64,000 bases of DNA from Basilea psittacipulmonis DSM 24701. Lineage in GTDB: Bacteria; Pseudomonadota; Gammaproteobacteria; Burkholderiales; Burkholderiaceae_B. The stretch is taken from positions 620,001 through 684,000 of the forward strand of contig NZ_CP009238.1 in NCBI RefSeq assembly GCF_000743945.1, in the 5' to 3' direction. Under the pieces are notes generated by a model. That model was not told the DNA's origin. It worked only from the letters and a program-made list of their open reading frames with translations, and did no database searches. Each line of letters starts with the position of its first letter. The first letter of the stretch is position 1. The translations under genes were made by a program, and so were the position numbers. Below, piece after piece: positions 7,879-19,375 of the stretch.

Positions 7879-9114
7879 CTAATAATCAAGTAATTTATCA
7901 ATACCTGTGGTTTTGGGGAGTGTATGAAAAACGTTATTTTTTACATAATTTATTAATTGGCGATCATTTCTTTTAAATAAATGCTCGGGTTGAATAAAAT
8001 GAGTTTTCCCATCTCTTTTCTTTGCTAGAAACGCATAGGTATGAGTAGGATAGGCCATTTCTAAAATATCATGATTATGGGTGGTGTAGAAAAATTGAGC
8101 AAATCTTGGTAATTTTTGTACGATTAAATTAACAACGGCAATTTCTAATTCTGTGTGTGAAAATGCCATAGATTCATCAAGATAATATGTTAAAGAAATC
8201 GTGTTATTCTTTGATTGGATGTAGTCACGGTCTGAAAAAACACGAGATACAAAGTTTGCGACATGGATGGCTTCATAGGTTCCTTTGGATAAACGTTCCA
8301 TGCTACCATTCGTCATTTCTCCAGCTATATCTAGAATCACTTGATGAGAATTAGAAAATTTAATCAAAAATCCTGTCGGTTCCTTATCCTTTCCTTGTTT
8401 GGTAAAGATTTCTGTCACCTCTTCAATAGATGAATCAAATGTAGTGAGAATATTCTGTAATACATTAATTTTTATATCAGATTTTTGAATCTCTTGCTTG
8501 TTGATGGTATGGGATAAATAATACCTCCAACCAAAAAGGGCGGTGTCTGATTTATTTTGATTCCAAATTTCTATTACTTTGGAAAGGTATGTTATATCGT
8601 CTTGTTGAGGGTTTGCCTCAATGTAGATTTTGTTTTGCTTGCTGGATACATCTGTACTGTCTATACTTAACAATTTTTTGCGAGAAGCTTGAGCGGTAGC
8701 ATTTTTAGGTATTAATATCGCACGATATTTAATTAACAATGCTTTAGAAGTGTTCTCTGGCAACAATATTATTTCGAGCAAATGCAATTTATTATCTATA
8801 GGTGTTACGTATTCTAACTGTACACTAGCCTTTTTTGAAGCGTCTGAGACGATTTTCTTTAAGTACGTTGCCATGGGTTCTATTTCATGAGAAACCACAA
8901 AGTGCTGAACGCTGTGCATAAGACGACCCAAGTTTGTTTTTCCCGTGGCATTTGCACCAGACAAAATGCACACTCGTTTAAAACGGAATTTTGGGCGTTC
9001 TTCTAAATATTCTGCATCGATGATTGAACGCTTGGGTTCACGCTGAATTGTTAAATCTAATTCAGCATTGTCAAAACTATACAGATTATCCGCAAAAAAT
9101 TTAGTGATTAACAT
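7879..9114 (-). CDS. AAA15/RloA-like ATPase of a putative anti-phage pair
   Basis: A 411-residue ABC-like ATPase of the COG1106/AAA15 type. Walker A is GANATGKTNL at residues 53-62, a signature-like LSKGT lies at 275-279, Walker B YYLDES at 310-315 and an H-loop TTHNHD at 344-349. In this family the ATPase senses infection or DNA ends and works with a separate nuclease. The stop codon TAG lies within the target duplication of the IS, so the coding region is intact, but its downstream Toprim partner is now 1.8 kb away behind a terminator. Alternative assignments are the ATPase of a PARIS-like or RloAB-like system; sequence search is needed to decide. Confidence 0.75.
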   Translation of the reverse strand: MLITKFFADNLYSFDNAELDLTIQREPKRSIIDAEYLEERPKFRFKRVCILSGANATGKTNLGRLMHSVQHFVVSHEIEPMATYLKKIVSDASKKASVQLEYVTPIDNKLHLLEIILLPENTSKALLIKYRAILIPKNATAQASRKKLLSIDSTDVSSKQNKIYIEANPQQDDITYLSKVIEIWNQNKSDTALFGWRYYLSHTINKQEIQKSDIKINVLQNILTTFDSSIEEVTEIFTKQGKDKEPTGFLIKFSNSHQVILDIAGEMTNGSMERLSKGTYEAIHVANFVSRVFSDRDYIQSKNNTISLTYYLDESMAFSHTELEIAVVNLIVQKLPRFAQFFYTTHNHDILEMAYPTHTYAFLAKKRDGKTHFIQPEHLFKRNDRQLINYVKNNVFHTLPKTTGIDKLLDY

Positions 9115-9552
9115 AAATAAGTTACCATTTTGGTATATTAATTAATTTAATTGTACAAAAGATTTTTATTAAAATAAAGAAAAATAATTAATCATATTTA
9201 TATTGTTTGTTTATTGATGTTAAAGATAATATCTACTACAAAGTACTAAATTTTTAAAGCACGAATAATTTTTAAAATCGTTTTAAATCGTGATTGAATA
9301 ATGCTGGAAAAGCTCTGATAAAGCCCCTCGTGTTTAAGTCCGCTTTCTTGAGATAAATGGCGATGCTGGATGTTTAGCTATTTGACCTAAAACATACATG
9401 AATGCTTAGACTGATCTGTTTTCAAGCATATTTGAAAGATATGTTGAAGTATGATCAGAGTTGCTTGGATAGGCAGATGAATCAAATCGATGAAGTGTTT
9501 TTTTTAATTCTCAACATCTTGTTGTTTATTGACTATCATTGTTTCCGATCCT
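9115..9552. other. intergenic DNA
   Basis: 438 bases between the divergent ATPase gene and the 3' end of pyrF. The part next to the ATPase start is very AT-rich and must contain its promoter. I see no convincing coding region, terminator hairpin or structured RNA. Confidence 0.45.
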
Positions 9553-10371
9553 CTATTCACCTAATGCATGCTGAATGGCTTCTTGAGTCGCTCTGGCGGC
9601 TTTTGAGGCAGCTTCTTGCCAATCGGCTTGAGAACTGGCGTAAATAATTGCTCGAGAAGAATTAATTAACATACCTTGATTTTGTTTGTTTTTGCCCGCT
9701 GAAACAGTCGCTTGCAAATCGCCACCTTGAGCACCAATTCCCGGAATAAGTAGGGGGAGTTGGTCGCCTACTTGTTCTCTGACTTGAGCGATTTCATTGG
9801 GGAATGTTGCACCGACGACTAATCCACATTGTCCAGTCGTATTCCATTTTTGAGCGACTAGTTCAGCGACATAGAGGTACAAAGGTATTTGTTTTTGAGT
9901 GTTGGGGTGGGTGATGGTTAAAAATTGAAGATCAGATCCGCCTTGATTAGAGGTTCGGCATAGTATGATGACACCGCGATCAGCCCATTGTAAATAAGGT
10001 TCCACTGAATCAAAACCCATATAGGGGTTAACGGTAACGCTGTGTGCTAAATACCGATCAAAGGCTTCAGTTGCGTATTGCTTGGCGGTGCTACCGATGT
10101 CACCACGTTTGGCATCTAGGATGATTGGAATGTGCGGATAGTAGTTTCGGATGTAGTCGCATATCTGAACCAATGTGTTTTCTTCGCCCAAAGATGAAAA
10201 ATAGGCGACTTGTGGTTTGAATGCACAAACATAATCAGCCGTTGCGTCGATAATACCTTTGCAGAAATCTTTGAGATTGACGTTTTGAGGCATACGTTGT
10301 GGATCGGGATCCAGCCCTACAACTAATTGTGATGTTTTCCAGTTGTGTTGTAAATAATCCGTAAACTTCAT
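9553..10371 (-). CDS. pyrF: orotidine 5'-phosphate decarboxylase, subfamily 2
   Basis: A 272-residue TIM-barrel enzyme that converts OMP to UMP, the last step of de novo pyrimidine synthesis. The subfamily-2 pattern is clear: VVGLDPDP near the start, AFKPQVAYF, and the catalytic D-x-K-x-x-D block [10 protein letters not shown]. The start at 10371 (MKFTDYLQ) has GAGGA seven bases upstream; an upstream in-frame ATG at 10428 has no ribosome site. It is a stand-alone gene, divergent from groES. Confidence 0.95.
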   Translation of the reverse strand: MKFTDYLQHNWKTSQLVVGLDPDPQRMPQNVNLKDFCKGIIDATADYVCAFKPQVAYFSSLGEENTLVQICDYIRNYYPHIPIILDAKRGDIGSTAKQYATEAFDRYLAHSVTVNPYMGFDSVEPYLQWADRGVIILCRTSNQGGSDLQFLTITHPNTQKQIPLYLYVAELVAQKWNTTGQCGLVVGATFPNEIAQVREQVGDQLPLLIPGIGAQGGDLQATVSAGKNKQNQGMLINSSRAIIYASSQADWQEAASKAARATQEAIQHALGE

Positions 10372-10552
10372 AGTCGTCCTCGTTATCAATCGCCTCATAT
10401 TATAGCGTTGATAAGTCAGCAAAGCCATGAGATTAAGTCTAGAAGTTGAAAAAGAAACGGGTTAAAAAGAGACGGGGCATGTTCTTTGATAGTGACTAGA
10501 TGATTAGAAAATAAGAAAAAAAAGAAAAAATGTAAAAAATATATTTTTTGCT

Positions 10553-10580
10553 CTTGAATTTTATAAAATAACCCCTATCT
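10553..10580 (+). promoter_or_regulatory. sigma-32 heat-shock promoter of groESL
   Basis: CTTGAA at 10553-10558 and CCCCTATCT at 10572-10580 are separated by 13 bases, close to the sigma-32 consensus CTTGAAA / CCCCATnT. It lies about 65 bases before the groES start. No CIRCE inverted repeat is visible, so control by RpoH rather than HrcA is inferred. Confidence 0.85.
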
Positions 10581-10646
10581 TATAGGATAACTGTGCGGAT
10601 AACCGCTTTTTTTATTTATTTGATTTCTCAAAATAGGAGTTTATTC

Positions 10647-10931
10647 ATGGCATTGCGTCCTTTGCAAGACAGAGTAATCATTAAGCGTTTAGATAATGAA
10701 ACAAAAACGGCTTCTGGTATCGTGATTCCAGATAGTGCAGCAGAAAAACCTGATCAAGGTGAAGTATTAGCTGTTGGTCCTGGTAAAACCGTTGACGGTA
10801 AAGTGGTACCTGTTGCTTTGAAAGTAGGCGATAAAGTGTTATTTGGTAAATACGCTGGTCAAAGCGTTAAAGTAGATGGTCAAGAATTGCTAGTAATTCG
10901 TGAAGAAGAAATCTTGGCTGTAGTGGAATAA
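10647..10931 (+). CDS. groES: co-chaperonin GroES
   Basis: A 94-residue protein starting [16 protein letters not shown], with the mobile loop region [14 protein letters not shown] and the roof hairpin, all standard for GroES. It forms the heptameric lid on GroEL. The start at 10647 has AGGAG upstream; a longer upstream frame is not needed. groEL follows after 45 bases in the same operon, and a sigma-32 promoter lies upstream. Confidence 0.98.
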   Translation: MALRPLQDRVIIKRLDNETKTASGIVIPDSAAEKPDQGEVLAVGPGKTVDGKVVPVALKVGDKVLFGKYAGQSVKVDGQELLVIREEEILAVVE

Positions 10932-10964
10932 TTATTTTATCAATCAGTATTGTAAAGAATTTAA

Positions 10965-12614
<1,650 letters not shown>

Positions 12615-12665
12615 TTTCGCTCATCAGAATTTTAAGCTTTTTGCTAAAAGTTCATTTGATAAAGA

Positions 12666-12692
12666 ACTGGGGTCTTGTACCCCAGTTTTTTT
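12666..12692 (+). terminator. groESL terminator
   Basis: Stem ACTGGGG / CCCCAGT with a 6-base loop, followed directly by a run of T. Confidence 0.92.
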
Positions 12693-12720
12693 ATTTGTAT
12701 CTCCTTATTGTTCTCATACT

Positions 12721-12993
12721 TACTCACATCCACAGAATAACAGACACACGATGGTTACTCTTGCTGGCCTCTGATTTTAAGCGTGATGGGAACGACATTT
12801 GTTTTAACGTTATTTCATGTTGTTGGATAGTGAAGATCAAGTCGTGAAGCCTGTTTTACTCACATCCACAGAATAACAGACACACGATGGTTACTCTTGT
12901 TAGCCTCTGATTTTAAGCGTGATGGGAACGATATTTGCTTTAACGTTATGTTCATGTTGTTGGGTAGTGAAGATCAAGTTGTGAAGCCTGTTT
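12721..12993. repeat. two tandem copies of a 136-bp intergenic repeat
   Basis: Copy one (12721-12856) and copy two (12857-12993) begin TACTCACATCCACAGAATAA and differ at only a few positions. They fill the space between the groEL terminator and yajQ. Neither copy encodes a convincing protein. No similar unit was noticed elsewhere in the window. Confidence 0.9.
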
Positions 12994-13101
12994 TAAATAA
13001 ATGATTAATAGATAAATGAGTGATAGGTAGATTTTTCTTGGTTTGTACGGTTGCAAAGGTTAAAATAAGGGGGTTAAAACCGTTTAAGTAAGAGGTCGAA
13101 T

Positions 13102-13587
13102 ATGCCATCATTTGATGTGGTTAGCGAAGCTGATTTAGTAGAAGTAAATAATGCCATCGATCAGGCAAATAAAGAAATTAAAAATCGTTTTGATTTTAAA
13201 GGATCGGATTCGAGAATTGAGCATAAAGAGCGTGAGATGCAAATTTATGCTGAAGATGATTTTAAATTACAACAAGTTCAGGATATATTGATTTCAAAGT
13301 TGGCGAAACGAGGCGTTGACTTGCGTTTCTTGGTTTATGGCACAAAGGAAAAAATTTCTGGGGACAAAATTAAACAAAACGCAAAAATTTCTCAAGGCAT
13401 CGAAAAAGAAGCGGCTAAGAAAATCATTAAACAAATAAAAGATACCAAACTTAAAGTTCAAGCATCGATTAATGGCGATAGTATTAGAGTAACGGGACCT
13501 AAGCGTGATACGTTGCAAGAAGTGATTGCCTTTTTGAAAAAAGAGGTAAAAGACATTGCTTTGAACTTTACGAATTTTAGAGATTAA
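13102..13587 (+). CDS. yajQ: YajQ family nucleotide-binding protein
   Basis: A 161-residue protein starting [15 protein letters not shown], with NRFDFKG, two ferredoxin-like domains and the C-terminal [11 protein letters not shown] block typical of YajQ. Members bind cyclic di-GMP (shown in Xanthomonas) or nucleotides and affect virulence regulation and stress. The next gene starts one base after this stop, so it is probably co-transcribed with the aminopeptidase. Confidence 0.95.
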   Translation: MPSFDVVSEADLVEVNNAIDQANKEIKNRFDFKGSDSRIEHKEREMQIYAEDDFKLQQVQDILISKLAKRGVDLRFLVYGTKEKISGDKIKQNAKISQGIEKEAAKKIIKQIKDTKLKVQASINGDSIRVTGPKRDTLQEVIAFLKKEVKDIALNFTNFRD

Positions 13588-13588
13588 G

Positions 13589-15376
13589 ATGAACGAGTGC
13601 CATCCACTGAAACGATTACAAGATGCAATGCGTCAACATCATATTGACGTTTATTTGGTGTACCATTGTGACCCTCATATTTCTGAGTATATTCCTGATT
13701 ATTGGAAAGTCAGAGAATGGTTAAGTGGATTTAGTGGTTCAGCAGGTAATTTATTAGTCACTCAAACAGATGCGTATTTATGGACTGATAGTCGCTATTG
13801 GGTTCAAGCCGAGAAAGAGTTAATGGTGTCAGGGGCCCATTTAATGAAAGCGGGGCAAAAACAGACACCGAGTATGAGTGCTTGGATCGCTGAACATGTT
13901 CCTGCCGGTGCCACGATTGCTTATGATCCGCGTTGCGTGACGGTGAATCAGTTTATTGCTTTGCAACAATCATTACCTGGTTATGAATTTAAAGATGAAC
14001 GTGAGTTGATTTCATGGCTTTGGAAAGACCGTCCAGCACAGGTTTTTAACCCTATATATGAGCATGAACTATCCTACGCAGGTACATCGGTGACCGAGAA
14101 ATTAAAGCAGTTGCGATCCTACATTAAGGATAAGCACCAATGTGATGCGGTGATGTTGTCTAGTTTAGATGATATTGCGTATTTGCTAAATCTAAGAGGT
14201 TCGGATGTCAGTTTTAATCCTGTTTTTTGTGCTTTCTTATGGGTAGATGCCAAACATGCTCGCTTATTTGCACAACTGTCTTGTTTGAATGATCGTATCC
14301 GTGCTTATTTAGAGTCTTGTGGGGTTCAGTTATATCCCTATGATTCGCTGGATGAGTCGCTAAAAGATGGGGTGGATGCTCATAAAATCTTAATGGACTT
14401 TGACCGTCATTCAATTCATGTGTATCGATTATTGGCCTCAAAAGCACAGATTGTTTCGGGCATTTCGCCTAGTCAATTAATGAAGTCTCAAAAAACGCCC
14501 GTACAAATTGCACATATCAGAGAGGCTATGGAAAAAGACGGTGCGGCGTTATGCCGATTCTTTGCTGAATTAGAAGCGTCTTTGAATCAAGGCAAAAAGA
14601 TTCGTGAATATGATATTCATGACATGATTACGTCTGAACGAGCAAAAGAACAGGGTTTTGTGAGTCCTAGTTTTGATACGATTGCAGGATTTAATGAAAA
14701 TGGGGCTTTGCCTCATTATCGTGCTCATGCGGATACTTGCCTAACAATTCAAGGAAATGGCTTGCTTTTAATCGATTCGGGAGGTCAGTATATCGATGGA
14801 ACCACCGATATTACTCGTGTGATACCTATTGGGCAGATTAGTCCTGCACAAAAGGCTGATTTTACCTATGTGCTTAAAGCGATGATAGCGATGTCACAAG
14901 CCGTGTTTCCTGAGGGAATTGAATCGCCACTTTTAGACAGTATTGCTAGAATGCCGTTGTGGCAACAAGGGTTGGATTATGGACATGGTACTGGGCATGG
15001 AGTAGGGTATTTTTTAAATGTCCATGAGGGCCCTCAAGTACTTAGTTATACCGCACATCGTCGTGGTCACACAGAAATGTTTGAGGGAATGGTGACTTCA
15101 AATGAACCGGGCTTATATCGAGAGGGAGCTTGGGGGATTAGAATTGAAAACTTATTAGCGAATCGATTCTATCAAGAAACGCCATTTGGACGTTATTTGC
15201 ATTTTGAAACCTTGACCTTATGTCCGATCGATACTCGTTGTATTGATAAAACCTTACTTTCTGAGCAAGAGTTAAGATGGCTAAACGCTTATCATCAAGA
15301 AGTGAAAGAACGCTTATCGCCTCGATTGGAAGGAAAATCAAAGGCATGGTTATTAGAACGAACATTAGCTATTTAA
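13589..15376 (+). CDS. Xaa-Pro aminopeptidase (M24B family)
   Basis: A 595-residue three-domain aminopeptidase P. Two creatinase-like N-terminal domains precede the pita-bread metallopeptidase domain (about residues 310-540). The five metal ligands are recognisable: the aspartates in LLIDSGGQY and GTTDITRV, the histidine in GHGTGHGVGYF, and the glutamates in TSNEPGLY and IRIENLL. It removes N-terminal residues before proline and should be cytoplasmic. The long form is more like the ~600-residue branch than E. coli PepP (~440). Confidence 0.93.
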   Translation: MNECHPLKRLQDAMRQHHIDVYLVYHCDPHISEYIPDYWKVREWLSGFSGSAGNLLVTQTDAYLWTDSRYWVQAEKELMVSGAHLMKAGQKQTPSMSAWIAEHVPAGATIAYDPRCVTVNQFIALQQSLPGYEFKDERELISWLWKDRPAQVFNPIYEHELSYAGTSVTEKLKQLRSYIKDKHQCDAVMLSSLDDIAYLLNLRGSDVSFNPVFCAFLWVDAKHARLFAQLSCLNDRIRAYLESCGVQLYPYDSLDESLKDGVDAHKILMDFDRHSIHVYRLLASKAQIVSGISPSQLMKSQKTPVQIAHIREAMEKDGAALCRFFAELEASLNQGKKIREYDIHDMITSERAKEQGFVSPSFDTIAGFNENGALPHYRAHADTCLTIQGNGLLLIDSGGQYIDGTTDITRVIPIGQISPAQKADFTYVLKAMIAMSQAVFPEGIESPLLDSIARMPLWQQGLDYGHGTGHGVGYFLNVHEGPQVLSYTAHRRGHTEMFEGMVTSNEPGLYREGAWGIRIENLLANRFYQETPFGRYLHFETLTLCPIDTRCIDKTLLSEQELRWLNAYHQEVKERLSPRLEGKSKAWLLERTLAI

Positions 15377-15393
15377 TATCATAAGGGCAAGAT

Positions 15394-17157
15394 ATGGCGA
15401 CTTCATCTCAACATATGATACTAGGGGCGATTTTGGCAATATATTCAGGGTATGCGGTAGCGGCTAATCCGCCAGAACCGCCTCCTATTCCCGCTGCGGC
15501 TGATTTGGATAGACAAGCGGCTGAACATGAAAAACAAGCGATGCAAACGCAAGAGGCCATACGTCAACAATTGATAAAAGACCCGAAAGTTACAGTGGAA
15601 GTAGAGCAGCCAAAATCATCGCCTTTGGTTTTGAATGAATCGCCTTGTTTTCCTATCGATGAAGTGTTGTTGGTGGGACAGGATAGTGCTCATTTTCAGT
15701 TTGCTTTGAAAAAGGCTTTGAAAGAATTAAATTTTCAACCTGGCGTTTGTCTAGGCATAAAAGGGTTGACGATATTAGGTGCCGCTATTCAGAATCAAGC
15801 GATTGCGAAAGGTTTTCTGGTGGCTCGTGTGAATTTGATTCCCCAAAACTTAAAATCTCGTCGGGTCAGTTATGAAATTGTGCCAGGAAAAATTCATGAA
15901 ATCATTTACCGCACCACTAATTGGAATGGTCGTCAAAGTGAAAAACGCTTAGATAGTCTTTCGGCATTACCTAGTCAAAGTGGTGATTTTCTTAACATTA
16001 GAGATATTGAACAATCATTAGAAAATATCAAAAGACTCTCTAACCAAGATGTGGATATCCAGATTTTGCCATCTGTCTTGCCTGGGATGTCGGATATTTT
16101 GTATGAAAGAAAAACAAAATTCCCTGTGATGGGGGTGTTAACGGCTAGTAATGCGGGCTCAAAGGGTACTGGCTTGTATCAAGGTAGTGCGAGTTTATTA
16201 TTTCAAAACACCTTGGGTTTGAATGATCTGCTATATCTTTCTTACGTTAGCGATCTTGGAGGTAAGGAATTAGATATTCCACCTACTGGCACAAAGTCTT
16301 ATGCGTTCAGTTTTTCAATGCCGTATCGTAATTGGCTGTTTTCTTTGAATGCGTATCGAAGTGAATTTCATCAGGTATTCAAAGGGCTTAATGACTACTA
16401 TGATTATCATGGATGGTCAAATGTGAAAGATTTGTCGGCCTCTTATATGATATATCGCGATGCAGTAAGAAAATTAAACGTTTCAGGAAAAATCTGGCAG
16501 CGTTCTTCTTCTAGCTATATTAATGATGCAGAGTTAACGGTGCAACGCAGACGTACGAGTGGTTTTACGCTTTCTTTGGAAGACCGTGAGTATTGGGGAG
16601 AAAGCATTTTTTCTGGCAAAGTCTCTTATAAACAAGGAATGAGGTGGTTTGGTGCAGAACCTGTATCTGATGAAATTTCAAACAGCGGCACGGGTAGAAT
16701 GCGTCAAATTTTATTAACCCTAAATTGGCTACAGCCTTTTGTTGTTGCTAAGCAACGATTTTATTTTGATACACATTTAGAGGGACAGTACTCATTTACC
16801 CGCGTATTTGCTCAAGATAAATTTTCAATGGGGGATCGTCTGACCGTCAGAGGGTTCTCTAATGAAATGACCTTGTCGGCAGAACATGCTTTGTTATCAA
16901 AAAATACGATTTATTATCAATATTATGGAAATCACCAATTATATCTAGGTTTGGACTATGGTAAGTTATGGGGACCCAGTACAAAAGAAATATTAGGGGA
17001 TGAATTGATGGGGGCAGCGGTAGGACTGAAAGGTGCGGTGAATATTTGGCATACGCAATGGCAGTACGATGCGTTTGTAGGAAAGTCATTAAAACAACCT
17101 CAGTATTATCCTCGTAACAATTATGTAATATTTTTTAGTACCTCATTAATCTTTTAG
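15394..17157 (+). CDS. TpsB outer-membrane transporter of a two-partner secretion pair (ShlB/FhaC type)
   Basis: A 587-residue protein with a signal peptide (about residues 1-24), a proline-rich linker, and an N-terminal helix region. A POTRA pair begins near FPIDEVLLVGQDS and GVCLGIKGL, and a C-terminal 16-strand beta barrel ends in an aromatic residue (SLIF). The conserved barrel loop motif appears as DRLTVRGF. TpsB proteins secrete one dedicated TpsA protein through the outer membrane. Its substrate is encoded directly downstream, which supports the assignment. Confidence 0.92.
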   Translation: MATSSQHMILGAILAIYSGYAVAANPPEPPPIPAAADLDRQAAEHEKQAMQTQEAIRQQLIKDPKVTVEVEQPKSSPLVLNESPCFPIDEVLLVGQDSAHFQFALKKALKELNFQPGVCLGIKGLTILGAAIQNQAIAKGFLVARVNLIPQNLKSRRVSYEIVPGKIHEIIYRTTNWNGRQSEKRLDSLSALPSQSGDFLNIRDIEQSLENIKRLSNQDVDIQILPSVLPGMSDILYERKTKFPVMGVLTASNAGSKGTGLYQGSASLLFQNTLGLNDLLYLSYVSDLGGKELDIPPTGTKSYAFSFSMPYRNWLFSLNAYRSEFHQVFKGLNDYYDYHGWSNVKDLSASYMIYRDAVRKLNVSGKIWQRSSSSYINDAELTVQRRRTSGFTLSLEDREYWGESIFSGKVSYKQGMRWFGAEPVSDEISNSGTGRMRQILLTLNWLQPFVVAKQRFYFDTHLEGQYSFTRVFAQDKFSMGDRLTVRGFSNEMTLSAEHALLSKNTIYYQYYGNHQLYLGLDYGKLWGPSTKEILGDELMGAAVGLKGAVNIWHTQWQYDAFVGKSLKQPQYYPRNNYVIFFSTSLIF

Positions 17158-17205
17158 CTATAATTTGCGTATAAAAGAGATATCAATTATTTTGATGAAT
17201 TGAAA

Positions 17206-19284
17206 ATGAAAAGAACACTAAAACTAAGTTTACTTGTAAGTGTGTTGAGTGTCGCTTACCAGGTATATGCAGCAGACTTAACAGCAGTTGAGGTAGATAA
17301 ATCGGCTTCTGTCAATCAGCAACCTGTACTATTAAAAACAGATAGCGGTGTGGTTCAAGTAAATATTGCTCAGACCACAGCGTCAGGCGTGTCTGTTAAC
17401 CAGTTCAAGACATTTAATGTCGGAAAAGATAATTTGATTTTGAATAATAGTGCCGTGGCTTCTCAAACGGAGTTAGCTGGATGGGTAGCAGGAAATGAAG
17501 CTTTGGCAAAAGGAGCTGAAGCGAAAATTATTATTAATCAGGTTAATAGTGATCGACCATCTGAGTTAAATGGCTATATAGAGGTCGCAGGTAAGCGTGC
17601 TGATGTCGTGATTGCGAACGAATCAGGTATTCAGGTTAATCATGCAGGATTTATTAATGCAAGCAAAGTAACTTTGACAACTGGGGCTCCCAAGTTGAAT
17701 GCTCAAGGTAATATCGAAGGTTACGATGTTGCTAAAGGTACCATCCAAATTGAAGAGGGTGGCACCTTAGATACCGAAAAAAGCGATTATACGCATATTA
17801 TCTCAAAAGCCGTAGAAGTTAGAGGTAAGGTGCTAGCGAAAGATCTTCGTGTTGTAGCGGGAGAAAATGAAGTTGATCCATCAGGACAAGTTGTAAAACG
17901 CTCGAATGCGGAAAGTGCCACAGTAGGTATCGATACTAAGGCATTAGGTGGCATGTATGCGAACAAAATCACATTAGTGACCACTGATCGTGGGGCTGGG
18001 GTGAACAACGCTGGCGACATCAGAGGTAATGAGATAACGATTGATGCAAACGGTAATTTGATCAATACAGGCACACTGATTGCCCAAGATCATTTGGATA
18101 TTAAAGTCTCTGGAGACGTGACAAACAGTGCATCACAAAGCGAAGAGAATATTCGTTCTGGTGGTACGCTTCGCGTGACAGCAGGTGGCAAAATTCATAA
18201 CAAAGGTAAGATTGAGTCTGTTGGTCATATGCAGATGACGGCGGGTGGTGATCTGGTGAATGAACAAACTATCCAGACTTCAGGCAAGTTGGTTGCTAAA
18301 GCTGGTGGTAAGGTGGTAAACAAAGGCACCATTCAATCTAATGCAGATATGGATATAACGGCAAAAGATTCGGTTGAAAATGAGAAATTGATCCGTTCAT
18401 CTGCTCGTTTATCTATCAATAGTCAGTCTGGTAAAATCGTGAATGCGGGTACCATCCAAGCGGGTCAATCTTTGAATTTAACTTCTCATGATGGTATTGA
18501 TAACGAACAAGGCGTTATCCAAGCATTGCATGTTTCTACTCGTAATCATGATGAGAATAACGTTGCCGTAACATTTAATGGTTCTGAACGTTTTGTCGCC
18601 CAAGACGCAGTAAGAGTAGATGCACAGCAAGAAAACGAGGCATTAAAATTATTGGTCTCTAGACAAGTGAATCTTTCGAATGTTCCGAATGAAGAAACGT
18701 CAGAAGAGGAACAAAATAACATTGGTGGCTTAACTGGCATTAAGGAATTGTCAGTTAGTTATGCAGAAGAAAATGCTCAAATCGAGCTAACTGCCCAAAA
18801 CCTTATCGGTAATATGAGTGCTAGACCTTTTGAAATTTCTTCTTCAGATGGAAGATATGAAATTCAAACTGATCCAAAATACACACAATACCGTCAATGG
18901 TTAGGTAGCGATTATATGCTTGAGTTGTTATCTATCGACCCGCAACAAGTACTTGCTCGTTTAGGTGATGCTTATTTTGAACAAGTTATTATTGCAGAAC
19001 AGCTAAAACAGTTGCGCAAAAACGCATCAGCGAATATGTCTCCTAATGTGTTAGAGACCGAAATCAAGTCGATGATGGAACAAGGTGTTAAATTTGCCTT
19101 ACAAGAGAATGGTAAGGTTAAGGTTGGCATGCCATTGACAACGAGCCAAGAATCTAGCTTAAAACATGATATTGTTTGGTTGGTCAAAGATGAGGTGTTG
19201 TTACCGGGTGCAAATAGTCCTGTGGCTGTATTGTATCCAAAAGTATATTTAGCCCCTAAATCGGTTAAATTGACACGTAATTAA
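17206..19284 (+). CDS. short TpsA exoprotein (filamentous hemagglutinin type)
   Basis: About 692 residues. A signal peptide (MKRTLKLSLLVSVLSVAYQ) is followed by the TPS secretion domain, with INQVNSDRPSELNGYIEVAG and the ANESGIQVNHAGF segment. Several beta-helix repeats follow (GKIHNKG, GDLVNEQ, GKVVNKG). The C-terminal part (YRQWLGSDYM, then WLVKDEVLLPG) resembles the FHA/CdiA region beyond the first repeat block, but the protein stops there, without the long second repeat field or a toxin tip. It may be a small adhesin or a naturally shortened TpsA. Start at 17206 is chosen over a TTG two codons upstream. Confidence 0.88.
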   Translation: MKRTLKLSLLVSVLSVAYQVYAADLTAVEVDKSASVNQQPVLLKTDSGVVQVNIAQTTASGVSVNQFKTFNVGKDNLILNNSAVASQTELAGWVAGNEALAKGAEAKIIINQVNSDRPSELNGYIEVAGKRADVVIANESGIQVNHAGFINASKVTLTTGAPKLNAQGNIEGYDVAKGTIQIEEGGTLDTEKSDYTHIISKAVEVRGKVLAKDLRVVAGENEVDPSGQVVKRSNAESATVGIDTKALGGMYANKITLVTTDRGAGVNNAGDIRGNEITIDANGNLINTGTLIAQDHLDIKVSGDVTNSASQSEENIRSGGTLRVTAGGKIHNKGKIESVGHMQMTAGGDLVNEQTIQTSGKLVAKAGGKVVNKGTIQSNADMDITAKDSVENEKLIRSSARLSINSQSGKIVNAGTIQAGQSLNLTSHDGIDNEQGVIQALHVSTRNHDENNVAVTFNGSERFVAQDAVRVDAQQENEALKLLVSRQVNLSNVPNEETSEEEQNNIGGLTGIKELSVSYAEENAQIELTAQNLIGNMSARPFEISSSDGRYEIQTDPKYTQYRQWLGSDYMLELLSIDPQQVLARLGDAYFEQVIIAEQLKQLRKNASANMSPNVLETEIKSMMEQGVKFALQENGKVKVGMPLTTSQESSLKHDIVWLVKDEVLLPGANSPVAVLYPKVYLAPKSVKLTRN

Positions 19285-19323
19285 TTTTTTACCAGTTTAT
19301 TTATACTGCTGCTTTTCTAATTG

Positions 19324-19357
19324 CCTTACTAGTCTTTCGATTAGTAAGGTTTTTTTT
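19324..19357 (+). terminator. tpsA terminator
   Basis: Stem CCTTACTA / TAGTAAGG with a short loop, then eight T. Confidence 0.9.
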
Positions 19358-19375
19358 ATCTGAAAAGGTGGTGGA

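Noticed and set aside
9402..9647. 81-codon open frame on the plus strand
   Set aside because: It overlaps the 3' end of pyrF, lacks a ribosome site and has no protein-like pattern.
17206..19284. Contact-dependent inhibition (CdiA/CdiI) system
   Set aside because: The exoprotein lacks a C-terminal toxin region and no small immunity gene follows before the terminator.
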